This document shows, piece after piece, positions 5,163 through 11,193 of a DNA stretch of 11,193 nt. Source of the DNA: Anaerolineales bacterium (GTDB lineage Bacteria > Chloroflexota > Anaerolineae > Epilineales > JAANWY01); the NCBI GenBank assembly GCA_018263655.1, contig JAANWY010000184.1, forward strand, positions 302 through 11,494, written 5' to 3'. The notes under the pieces are model-generated. The model was given only the letters and a program-made list of their open reading frames with translations. It had not been told where the DNA came from and did not search any database. Position 1 is the first letter of the stretch; each line of letters opens with the position of its first letter. A program made the position numbers and the translations under genes.

Positions 5163-6071
5163 TTGCGCAGCGACGTGAGCAGCACTCTCATCGAATTGCG
5201 TTCGGGCGCGTACTACTTGCCCAGTGCTGCCAACGTTGGCGTGATCGCTACGCCGAAGGACGGCGCTATCCTGATCGATACGGGCAGTGACAAGAGCCAC
5301 GCACGCCGGGTCGTGGAGGCTTGTCAGGTAATTGATCTGCGCCCGCGAGCCATCATTACGACGCATCACCACGCCGACCACTGTGGCGGGAACGGCTATC
5401 TCGTGCGCAACTTGAACATTCCAGTGTACGCACCGCCGCTGGAGTCGGCCATTGTCAGCAACACGATTCTGGAGCCTTTCTACCTATTTGGCGGCGCCAT
5501 GCCCATCGACGCACTGCGCGACAAGTGGTTGATGGCGCCGGCATCGCCGGTCGCGTTTGAGCTAGAAGCCGGTACCGTCGAGATCAACCGCGTGGAACTG
5601 GACATCATCCCGATCCCAGGTCATGCGCCAGGGATGATGGCCGTCGGCTACGAGGACGTATGCTACTGTGTCGATGGCCTCTTTGGGCCCGATATTCTCG
5701 AGAAGTACGGCATTCCGTTCACGGCCGACGTTGCACAGCAGTTGGACAGCATCGAGCGCCTGCGAAGCGCGGACTACGAAATGTACCTGCCGGCCCACGG
5801 CGAGCCTACCGACGACATAGACGCCCTGGCTGCTGCCAATTGTGCAGCCATCGAGCGCGCTATCGAGGCGGTGCACCTGGCGTGCTCGCCGGCCGGCGAA
5901 CTCAGTGAGATTCTGGCGCGCGTCGCCGACCTGCTGGATCTGAACTTCGAGAACATCCCGAAGTTCTACCTCATGCAGACGACGGTTGCGGCATACCTGG
6001 CGTATCTCACCCAAGAAGGCCGCGTGGCGCCGTGGCTGGAGGACAATCGATTGTGGTGGCATCAGGTGTAG
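5163..6071 (+). CDS. Metallo-beta-lactamase-fold hydrolase
   Basis: The 302-residue protein carries the complete dinuclear metal site of the family: THHHADH (H68, H70, D72, H73), GHAPG with H154, the bridging D171 (CVDGLFG), and LPAHGEP with H212. The N-terminal beta hairpin (YYLPSAANVGVIATPKDGAILIDTG) is typical. No signal peptide is seen, so it is cytosolic. Such enzymes hydrolyse thioesters, lactones, phosphoesters or similar bonds; the roughly 80-residue C-terminal helical extension (from about 220, ending in RLWWHQV) resembles the glyoxalase-II-like subgroup with a winged-helix tail, but the substrate cannot be assigned. No ATG is available near the start. TTG 5163 follows GAAGG (5154-5158) at four bases; GTG 5175 is the alternative and loses only four residues. 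Confidence 0.88.
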   Translation: MRSDVSSTLIELRSGAYYLPSAANVGVIATPKDGAILIDTGSDKSHARRVVEACQVIDLRPRAIITTHHHADHCGGNGYLVRNLNIPVYAPPLESAIVSNTILEPFYLFGGAMPIDALRDKWLMAPASPVAFELEAGTVEINRVELDIIPIPGHAPGMMAVGYEDVCYCVDGLFGPDILEKYGIPFTADVAQQLDSIERLRSADYEMYLPAHGEPTDDIDALAAANCAAIERAIEAVHLACSPAGELSEILARVADLLDLNFENIPKFYLMQTTVAAYLAYLTQEGRVAPWLEDNRLWWHQV

Positions 6072-6124
6072 TCAGGACGACGATGTGCTAAGTTCTGGGT
6101 TAGACAGTCAAGGAGTTGTGAGAG

Positions 6125-6385
6125 ATGTCTGCAGCGAAGCAAAAGCACGTACGGATTGTCTGTCAGCATTGTGGGAAGAATGTCAGTCTGTCACCGCCAC
6201 GCACGCCGTTGGGGTTTGTCAAGCCGATTCCGTGTCCGAATTGTCACATTCCAATCACGCCCGAGCATGTCCGGGCTCAGACCGAACCTCCGGCTGAGCC
6301 GGCTGAGCTGGATGAAGAGCCCGAGGGGGAAGGGGAGTCGGCTGCTGACGGAGAGCCGGCGGCGGAGGGCGAGAGCATAGACTGA
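6125..6385 (+). CDS. Small zinc-ribbon protein with an acidic tail
   Basis: A well-placed Shine-Dalgarno, AAGGAG (6110-6115), precedes ATG 6125 by nine bases. The 86-residue product has two CxxC knuckles, C13-x2-C16 (CQHCG) and C37-x2-C40 (CPNCH), 20 residues apart, the layout of a single zinc ribbon. After residue 52 the chain is almost wholly Pro, Glu, Asp, Ala and Gly, ending GESID, a low-complexity acidic tail that is probably disordered. Zinc ribbons bind nucleic acid or protein partners; the acidic tail argues against simple DNA binding and favours a protein contact or self-inhibition. It is encoded 53 bases after the hydrolase. I do not recognise a named family, and the function is unknown. 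Confidence 0.75.
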   Translation: MSAAKQKHVRIVCQHCGKNVSLSPPRTPLGFVKPIPCPNCHIPITPEHVRAQTEPPAEPAELDEEPEGEGESAADGEPAAEGESID

Positions 6386-6450
6386 AGCGGCCGGTCGCGG
6401 TGATGTCCTTGCATGAACTAACGCATTGGGGCGAAAGCCGTACGCCGGCC

Positions 6451-6540
6451 CACCGAATTCATTCGGTGTCTGCTACCGGAAACGTGTAAAAACACGTTTT
6501 AACGTGTTTCGCAGTAGCAGGCCATGAATTCATTCATGGC
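6451..6540. repeat. Symmetrical multi-hairpin element with alternative central pairings
   Basis: Two flanking hairpins share the same tetraloop: CACCGAA-ttca-TTCGGTG (6451-6468) and GCCATGAA-ttca-TTCATGGC (6521-6540), so the 10-mer GAATTCATTC occurs in both. Between them CTGCTAC (6470-6476) pairs with GTAGCAG (6514-6520), enclosing three related segments. AAACGTGT (6480-6487) can pair with ACACGTTT (6492-6499), or AAACACGTT (6490-6498) can pair with AACGTGTTT (6501-6509), but not both. The element sits 55 bases before the start of the first FG-GAP gene, in a 209-base gap. It could be a structured leader or attenuator for that gene, a protein-binding site, or a mobile palindrome of the attC/REP kind. 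No T-run terminator follows. Confidence 0.7.
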
Positions 6541-6594
6541 TCATGGGGGCAGCGTGTCACTTTTACCACAGTGCGTTTTCTGAAAGGAAGGCGG

Positions 6595-8307
6595 ATGTAC
6601 AGACGAATGGACGGTTTCACTTGGCTCATGGACCCCGCAACCCTGTGGCGGTCGATCGAGGCCGTGGGTTGGCGATTCGCAGTTGCGGCGCTCGTGCTGG
6701 CTGTGGCCGTCGTGCCGGCCCGCGCCGACGGGACCGTCATCGATTTGGCGACGCAGGCGCCCGACCTCCTTCTCGTCGGCGGCGCAGCCGACGAGAATAT
6801 GGGGGCCGATCTGGTCGTGGGGGATCTCGACGCCGACGGGATCGATGATCTTATCATCGGGGCGCCGTGGGCTTCGGGGCCGGACAATCGAAGCTTTGCC
6901 GGCCGGGTCTCCATCTTCTTTGGGGGCGAGGAGCGGCCGGCTTCACAGAGCGCCGATGCCGCGGATGTAACCATCTTCGGCGCTGAAGCGAACGATGTAA
7001 TTGGTGGTAGTGCAGTGCTGCATCTAGGCCTGCGCACCCTGGCCGTTGGTGACATCAACGCTGACACTTTCGACGACCTCGTCATCGGCGTGCCGGACGC
7101 CAGGGACGGTGGGGAGATTCGCGTGCTCTTTGGTCGCGCCCGAGAGGATTGGGAAACAGAACCCACGCTTGACCTGGCTGACAGCAGCGATGTGATCATC
7201 ACTGCCTCGGATGCTTTCGATAAGCTGGGCAGCGCTGTCGCTGTCGGTGACGTCAACGGTGATGGCGTCGGAGATCTTGTCGCTGGCGCGCCGAGTGCAG
7301 ACGTGCCGACGGACGGTCGTTTGAGTGCCGGCAAGGTGTACGTTTTCTGGGGGGTGTCTGAGTGGGCGACATCTCTGTCAGCCGGCGATGGTGCTGATGT
7401 GGAAATTGTCGGTGCTCAGGCTCGGGATTTTCTCGGCAGTGGCCTGGCCGTTGGCCAGCTCGATGGCGAAGGGCCGGCGGATCTGGCGATGGGGGCTGTC
7501 GGTGGTGAGGGTGGTCAAGTGCACGTTGTCTTTGGGTCGCCTGATCTCAGTGGAGTCCGCGATCTTTCAGGCGTGCCGGCCGACTGGATCGTATTCGCTG
7601 CAGACGCGGTTGATGGCGTGGGGCGCTATCTGGCGGTCGGCGATGTGAGCGGCGATGGCCAACCTGATCTGGTGATCGGTGCGCCGGGCGGCGATGGGCC
7701 AGGCAATGGGCGCGGGAACGCCGGCGAGGCAGCCGTCATTTTCGGCCCGGCGATATCCGGATTGAGCGATCGCACAGATGATGTGGACTTCGTTCTGTAT
7801 GGCCCAGAGCCGCTCAGCGGACAGGTGGGGGATCGGCTTGGGAACGGCCTGACCCTTGGGGACTTGAACGGTGATGGCGTACTGGATGTGATCGCCGGCG
7901 CCCGGCAGGGGGATGGTTTCGAAGATGTGCGGAAGAACGCCGGCGAGGCGTATGTAGTTTTTGGTGGTGACTTGCCGGCGTCCGTCGACCTCGACACGAC
8001 TGCGGCCGACATCGCGATTTATGGCGAGGGCCGCGAGGGCGCGCTGGGTCGAGTAGCAGCCGGCAATCTTGACGATACGTCGCCGGCCGACTTGGTTCTG
8101 ACCGCACACAAGGCGGATGTGTCGGATGGTGGCACGCTTGAGAATGCCGGCAAAGCGTACGTCCTGTATCGGCAGGGTGCTGAGCCGACCCCGACGGGTA
8201 CACTGACGCCGACGGCGACACCAGGCACGGCTACGCCGACGCCAACCGGGACGGTCACGCCGACCACTTGGAATTACCTCCCCCTCATCACGAAAAATCA
8301 TCGGTGA
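6595..8307 (+). CDS. Secreted FG-GAP (integrin-type) seven-bladed propeller protein, paralogue 1
   Basis: The 570-residue product has a signal peptide: basic start, hydrophobic core FAVAALVLAVAVV, and probable cleavage after ARA at residue 44. Seven FG-GAP repeats follow, with cores near residues 72-91, 148-167, 215-233, 284-301, 346-363, 419-436 and 488-505. Each has the form 'lavGDvngDGv.DlviGap'; most keep the Dx[DN]xDG-type calcium loop (for example DVNGDGVGD), while the fourth (QLDGEGPAD) and seventh (NLDDTSPAD) are weakened. Seven repeats suit a closed seven-bladed propeller used for extracellular binding. Residues 531-558 are a Thr/Pro-rich linker, and the protein ends WNYLPLITKNHR. 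ATG 6595 follows AAAGGA (6583-6588) by six bases; a GTG at 6571 would only lengthen the n-region. No enzyme domain is visible. A tandem paralogue lies 130 bases downstream. Confidence 0.88.
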   Translation: MYRRMDGFTWLMDPATLWRSIEAVGWRFAVAALVLAVAVVPARADGTVIDLATQAPDLLLVGGAADENMGADLVVGDLDADGIDDLIIGAPWASGPDNRSFAGRVSIFFGGEERPASQSADAADVTIFGAEANDVIGGSAVLHLGLRTLAVGDINADTFDDLVIGVPDARDGGEIRVLFGRAREDWETEPTLDLADSSDVIITASDAFDKLGSAVAVGDVNGDGVGDLVAGAPSADVPTDGRLSAGKVYVFWGVSEWATSLSAGDGADVEIVGAQARDFLGSGLAVGQLDGEGPADLAMGAVGGEGGQVHVVFGSPDLSGVRDLSGVPADWIVFAADAVDGVGRYLAVGDVSGDGQPDLVIGAPGGDGPGNGRGNAGEAAVIFGPAISGLSDRTDDVDFVLYGPEPLSGQVGDRLGNGLTLGDLNGDGVLDVIAGARQGDGFEDVRKNAGEAYVVFGGDLPASVDLDTTAADIAIYGEGREGALGRVAAGNLDDTSPADLVLTAHKADVSDGGTLENAGKAYVLYRQGAEPTPTGTLTPTATPGTATPTPTGTVTPTTWNYLPLITKNHR

Positions 8308-8318
8308 GGCGGGCGAGA

Positions 8319-8412
8319 CTCAGTGGGTCCAATTTCGTTCGGCCTGGATCGTCAGATCCGGGCCGCCTGGAGGATCGCCAGATCCCCCAGAACGGAGTTT
8401 GGATCCACTGAG
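8319..8412. repeat. Palindromic element between the two FG-GAP genes
   Basis: Outer arms CTCAGTGGGTCCAA (8319-8332) and TTGGATCCACTGAG (8399-8412) match at 13 of 14 positions and extend inward imperfectly through CGTTC / GAACG. Inside are two short hairpins of nearly the same sequence, GGATC-gtca-GATCC (8346-8359) and GGATC-gcca-GATCC (8372-8385), so the pattern GGATCGnCAGATCC occurs twice. It fills most of the 130-base intergenic gap. As RNA it would form a long stem with two side hairpins; this could separate or balance expression of the two genes, or it may be a dispersed repeat. Confidence 0.65.
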
Positions 8413-8437
8413 ACTGGATAGGTGAAGGGTTGGAGCA

Positions 8438-10138
8438 TTGAACAAGCATATTGGAGTTGCGTTGGTTGCTGTTGTGTTATTGTCATGGCTTACGATCTGG
8501 CAAGTCGCAGCGGAAGTCACAATTGATTTGCGGAGGCCCAATGCCGTCGATGTGGTTCTTTTCGGTGTTGATGCCGACGATCACTTCGGTACTGACTTGG
8601 CTGTCGGAGATGTGAATGGCGACGGTGTGCGGGACTTGGCGGTGGGTGCGTACAAGGCTGACGGCCCCGCAAACGCGCGGGACCGGGCCGGCGAAGTTCA
8701 CGTCTACTATGGTCGTTCCGAGGCGGACTGGCGGGCCGGCGGGGTCTCGCCAGACATCACGGTCTACGGTGCCGATATTACAAACTGGCTGGGCGGTGAT
8801 ATGTCAAAAGAGCCTGGTCATGTGGCGGTCGGTGATCTCGACGACGACGGGGTGGGCGATCTGGTGCTTGGCGCGCCGGAGTTTGGCCACGGTACGCGTC
8901 TCAGCACGAGGGGGCGGGTGTGGGTCATCTGGGGCGATGAGGATGTGCCGGCCAAGATTGATCTAGCATCTATCCCGGCTGAACTCGGGGTGACGACGTT
9001 CACGCCTGGTGGCAAGCATGGCTTAGGGGCTGCGTTGGCCACGGGCGACTTCGATGGGGATGGTGTGGACGATGTGGCCATGTCGGCGCCATCGGCCGCC
9101 GATGGCGTCGGGGCCGTGTACGTGGTGTACGGTGGCAGCCATCTGCGAAACCGCGACATCGAGTTCGATGATGTCCCCGAAGACGTAGCGGTTTTTCAAG
9201 TCCTGGGTGAGGTACGTGGCATAATCGGGGGTACGAAACTGGGTAGCTACTTGGCTTTGGGTGACCTTTCGGGCGATGGCGTAGACGATTTGGCGATCGG
9301 CGCTGAGCATGCCCAAGCGAGTAGTGGCTTGGTGCGCGTCGTGTTCGGAGGTGGCCATCTCCGTGATACGACCTGGGATCTTGCTGACGTGCCGGCGAAC
9401 TGGTCCGCCGAACCCGAGGAGGCTGCCGATCAGTTGGGCAGCGCACTGGCCATCGCCGATTTCAACGCGGATGAAGCACCGGACTTGCTCATCGGCGCCC
9501 GGTCGGCGGATGGGCCGGCCGGCAGGGATACGGGCCAGGCGATTGGCGTCGTCGGGCCGCTCTCGGATGGCGCTGTACGGGATTTCCAGTCCGCCCCTGG
9601 CGATTTGATCATCTACGGCCCGCAAGGCTTGCCAGATTTCTCGTATCTGGGTGAGTCGGTGGCGATTGGTGATTTCAACGACGATGATGTGGGGGACGTG
9701 CTGGTCGGGGCGCGGTCGGCGAATGGCCTCGGTCGGACTGAATCCGGTATCGTGTATGCGTTCTACGGCACTGAATCCTTGTCAGGGGTCGTGGATCTGG
9801 AGCAGGCGCCGGCCGACATCACATTCATTGGCGCCTACGAAGACGATTTCACAGGCTACGTCACGGCGGGCGATGTGACCGGCGATGGTGTGGACGACAT
9901 GATCTTCAGTGCCGACTGGCGCAACGGTCCGGATGGTGAGAGGGACATCGGGGCGGTGTACGTCCTCTTCGGTGATGAGGACGCGCCGACGCCGATGCCA
10001 ACCCTGACGCCCACGGCCACGTCGACTTCCACACCGACGCCGACCCAGGCGCCCACGCCGACGATTACGTCGACGCCACAACCGTCGAAGGACGTGTTGC
10101 TTCCCGTCGTCTTGCGCAATTATGCGATCTCACCATGA
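8438..10138 (+). CDS. Secreted FG-GAP (integrin-type) seven-bladed propeller protein, paralogue 2
   Basis: Start taken at TTG 8438 (MNKHIG...), with GAAGGG (8424-8429) eight bases upstream; no ATG gives an intact signal peptide. The hydrophobic run VALVAVVLLSWLTIW followed by QVAA/EV is a signal peptide with cleavage near residue 25. Seven FG-GAP repeats have cores near 54-71, 129-146, 201-217, 272-289, 337-354, 408-425 and 476-492. Calcium-loop motifs are well kept in several (DVNGDGVRD, DFDGDGVDD, DLSGDGVDD, DVTGDGVDD); the fifth (DFNADEAPD) is altered. A Thr/Pro-rich linker (about 517-549) leads to the end VLLPVVLRNYAISP. Size and blade count match the gene before it, so they look like diverged tandem duplicates. 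It is likely exported and surface-exposed, with an unknown ligand. Confidence 0.87.
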   Translation: MNKHIGVALVAVVLLSWLTIWQVAAEVTIDLRRPNAVDVVLFGVDADDHFGTDLAVGDVNGDGVRDLAVGAYKADGPANARDRAGEVHVYYGRSEADWRAGGVSPDITVYGADITNWLGGDMSKEPGHVAVGDLDDDGVGDLVLGAPEFGHGTRLSTRGRVWVIWGDEDVPAKIDLASIPAELGVTTFTPGGKHGLGAALATGDFDGDGVDDVAMSAPSAADGVGAVYVVYGGSHLRNRDIEFDDVPEDVAVFQVLGEVRGIIGGTKLGSYLALGDLSGDGVDDLAIGAEHAQASSGLVRVVFGGGHLRDTTWDLADVPANWSAEPEEAADQLGSALAIADFNADEAPDLLIGARSADGPAGRDTGQAIGVVGPLSDGAVRDFQSAPGDLIIYGPQGLPDFSYLGESVAIGDFNDDDVGDVLVGARSANGLGRTESGIVYAFYGTESLSGVVDLEQAPADITFIGAYEDDFTGYVTAGDVTGDGVDDMIFSADWRNGPDGERDIGAVYVLFGDEDAPTPMPTLTPTATSTSTPTPTQAPTPTITSTPQPSKDVLLPVVLRNYAISP

Positions 10139-10212
10139 GCGATGGGTGATGGCTGAAGAGCGTGTGCTCAGCGCAGCCAAAGTGTCTACTGACCGAGACA
10201 TAAAGGGGCATC

Positions 10213-10294
10213 GGTCGGGAGACCTCGCCCAGCAGCCTAAGGTCGGGAGACCTCGCCCAGCAGCCTAAGGTCGGGAGACCTCGCCCAGCAGCCT
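10213..10294. repeat. Three tandem copies of a 28-bp hairpin-containing unit
   Basis: Units at 10213-10240, 10241-10268 and 10269-10294 are identical for 26 bases, the third breaking off in its last two positions. Each contains GGTCGGGAGACCTCGCCCA, in which GGTC-ggga-GACC can form a short hairpin, extended by one pair in copies two and three. There are no spacers, so this is not a CRISPR array. The array ends 38 bases before the glycosyltransferase start, probably inside its leader. A related word (GGTCGGAGACCTTCGCCCA) recurs at 11109-11127, downstream of the same gene. Confidence 0.85.
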
Positions 10295-10332
10295 GACACC
10301 AGGGGCTTGCCCAACATCAGGGACGATCAAGT

Positions 10333-11001
10333 ATGAAGCTCTCTGTTCTTATTCCAGTCTACAACGAAGGCGCCAGCGTCGCCGAGATCGTCGAACGTGT
10401 GGCGACGGTGGACGTCGAGAAAGAGATCATCATCGTCGACGATGGTTCGGTGGATACTACGCCCGACATTTTGCGCGGTCTGGTTGTCGATGACGTGCGG
10501 ACAATTCACCATCCTGAGAATCGAGGTAAGGGGGCCGCCATCCGAACAGCGCTGGAGGCTGCGACCGGTGATGCGATCATCATTCAGGATGCGGACTTAG
10601 AATACGATCCGGAAGACTACGTTCCACTTTTGGAAGCGTTTGGGAGGGGCGGCGCTGACGTGGTCTACGGTGTGCGGGACCTCAGTGAGCAGCGGTTCCA
10701 TATGCGTTGGGGAAACCGACTGATGACGCTCGCGACTAATTTGCTCTTCGGAACGCGCCTACGGGATATGGAGACATGTTACAAGCTGGTCGATCGCGAG
10801 CTCATGCAAAGTTTGGATCTGCAGAGTGAGGGCTTCGATATCGAGGGTGAGATCACGGCCAAGCTACTGCGGCGTGGACTGCGCATTCGTGAGGTGCTGA
10901 TCCGCTACTATCCCCGCTACGAGGAGAAGAAACTTTCGCCGCTGGATGGCATTCCTACGCTCTGGGCGCTCATAAAGTACCGGTTCGGGTTCAGGGATTA
11001 G
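10333..11001 (+). CDS. Family 2 glycosyltransferase (polyprenyl-phosphate sugar transferase-like)
   Basis: The 222-residue product begins MKLSVLIPVYNEG, the normal GT2 opening. It has the nucleotide-sugar motif IIIVDDGSVD (32-41), NRGKGAAIRTAL (63-74), the metal-binding QDADLEYDP (85-93, DxD-type D86-D88), MRWGNRLMT, DMETCYKL (145-152), and FDIEGEITAKLLRRG (168-182). These match the dolichol-phosphate mannose synthase-like branch, which moves a sugar from a nucleotide donor to a polyprenyl-phosphate lipid on the cytosolic membrane face, supplying later protein or polysaccharide glycosylation. There is no membrane segment, so it is a single-domain, peripheral enzyme. AGGGA (10319-10323) precedes ATG by nine bases. 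Sugar and lipid specificity cannot be read from sequence. Its neighbourhood of secreted Thr/Pro-rich proteins would suit a glycosylation role, but that is inference. Unlike most of the window, this gene contains no GCCGGC. Confidence 0.9.
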   Translation: MKLSVLIPVYNEGASVAEIVERVATVDVEKEIIIVDDGSVDTTPDILRGLVVDDVRTIHHPENRGKGAAIRTALEAATGDAIIIQDADLEYDPEDYVPLLEAFGRGGADVVYGVRDLSEQRFHMRWGNRLMTLATNLLFGTRLRDMETCYKLVDRELMQSLDLQSEGFDIEGEITAKLLRRGLRIREVLIRYYPRYEEKKLSPLDGIPTLWALIKYRFGFRD

Positions 11002-11072
11002 TACCTTGTCAATCAGATCCTTGCACAAAAAGCAAGAATTTCGGATCCGGTAAGCAAACTCAACTGTTCGGC

Positions 11073-11131
11073 AAGGTCTCCGACCGCAGCCGTTGGGTCT
11101 TTGGGCTCGGTCGGAGACCTTCGCCCAACGG
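11073..11131. repeat. Long hairpin with a competing second stem, related to the 28-bp repeat
   Basis: AAGGTCTCCGACCG (11073-11086) is perfectly complementary to CGGTCGGAGACCTT (11108-11121), a 14-bp stem; with one bulge and a mismatch it extends to GTTCGGC / CGCCCAAC. CCGTTGGG (11090-11097), inside the loop, is perfectly complementary to CCCAACGG (11124-11131), outside the stem. The two stems interleave. The right half carries GGTCGGAGACCTTCGCCCA, one or two bases different from the core of the units at 10213-10294. It lies 72 bases past the glycosyltransferase stop. No T-run follows, so a simple terminator is not supported. The rest of 11002-11193 shows no gene. Confidence 0.7.
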
Positions 11132-11193
11132 AGAATTTTGGTTCTGGCTTGTCCAGGTTAGGGAGATTCCAGGCAGAAATCGAATTACAAAGG

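Noticed and set aside
6534..7334. A 266-residue minus-strand open frame opposite the first FG-GAP gene
   Set aside because: Its Ser/Pro/Thr-rich sequence is the antisense of the FG-GAP repeats; no start signal or domain was seen.
10153..10173. Hairpin GAGC-gtgt-GCTC just after the second FG-GAP gene as a terminator
   Set aside because: Short stem and no T-run downstream.
10213..10294. Possible CRISPR array
   Set aside because: The 28-bp units abut directly without unique spacers, there are only three, and no cas genes are present.
11016..11047. Terminator after the glycosyltransferase (CTTGC 11020-11024 with GCAAG 11032-11036, enclosed by GATCC/GGATC)
   Set aside because: The stem is only five pairs and is followed by AATTT rather than a T-run; too weak to call.

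Overview
The window is chromosomal-looking bacterial DNA at roughly 60% GC. It most resembles Chloroflexota (Anaerolineae/Caldilineae type). This placement is an inference from four things: secreted FG-GAP proteins ending in a Thr/Pro-rich linker plus a short LP-type hydrophobic tail, a DUF4058 protein, a short-form HisG with HisZ, and many small palindromic and short-period repeats between genes. No plasmid, phage, CRISPR, tRNA or rRNA signal was seen.

Layout. Positions 1-441 hold the 3' end of a beta-propeller (NHL-type) gene, followed directly by an orphan piece of an Rhs/YD-repeat gene lacking both ends. On the minus strand, 588-4096 is a compact four-gene cluster transcribed in the order hisZ, hisG, plsC-like acyltransferase, PHP-family phosphoesterase. 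The first three overlap one another, and a good sigma70-type promoter (TTGACA, 17 bp, TATAGT) sits just upstream of hisZ. hisZ and hisG encode the two halves of ATP phosphoribosyltransferase, the first enzyme of histidine synthesis. The PHP protein could supply a histidinol-phosphate phosphatase step, but that is unproven. On the plus strand follow a DUF4058 gene (4344-5123), a metallo-beta-lactamase-fold hydrolase (5163-6071), a small zinc-ribbon protein with an acidic tail (6125-6385), two tandem secreted seven-bladed FG-GAP propeller proteins (6595-8307 and 8438-10138), and a cytosolic family-2 glycosyltransferase of the polyprenyl-phosphate type (10333-11001).

The genes themselves are mostly familiar. 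The less ordinary material lies between them. Nearly every intergenic gap carries a different folded or iterated element: heptamer repeats (511-585), octamer repeats that supply the PHP start codon (1278-1325), a nested palindrome touching the plsC stop codon (1354-1455), palindromes in the hisZ/DUF4058 divergent region (4162-4219), a symmetrical multi-hairpin element with two alternative central pairings (6451-6540), a palindrome between the two FG-GAP genes (8319-8412), and a short hairpin word present as three 28-bp tandem copies before the glycosyltransferase and again as a long hairpin after it. The hexamer GCCGGC is also strongly over-represented, with two long gaps lacking it. No gap without a gene exceeds about 250 bases.

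I did not find a clear new multi-gene system. The best candidates for something undescribed are the shared C-terminal tail of the two secreted propellers and the families of structured intergenic repeats.
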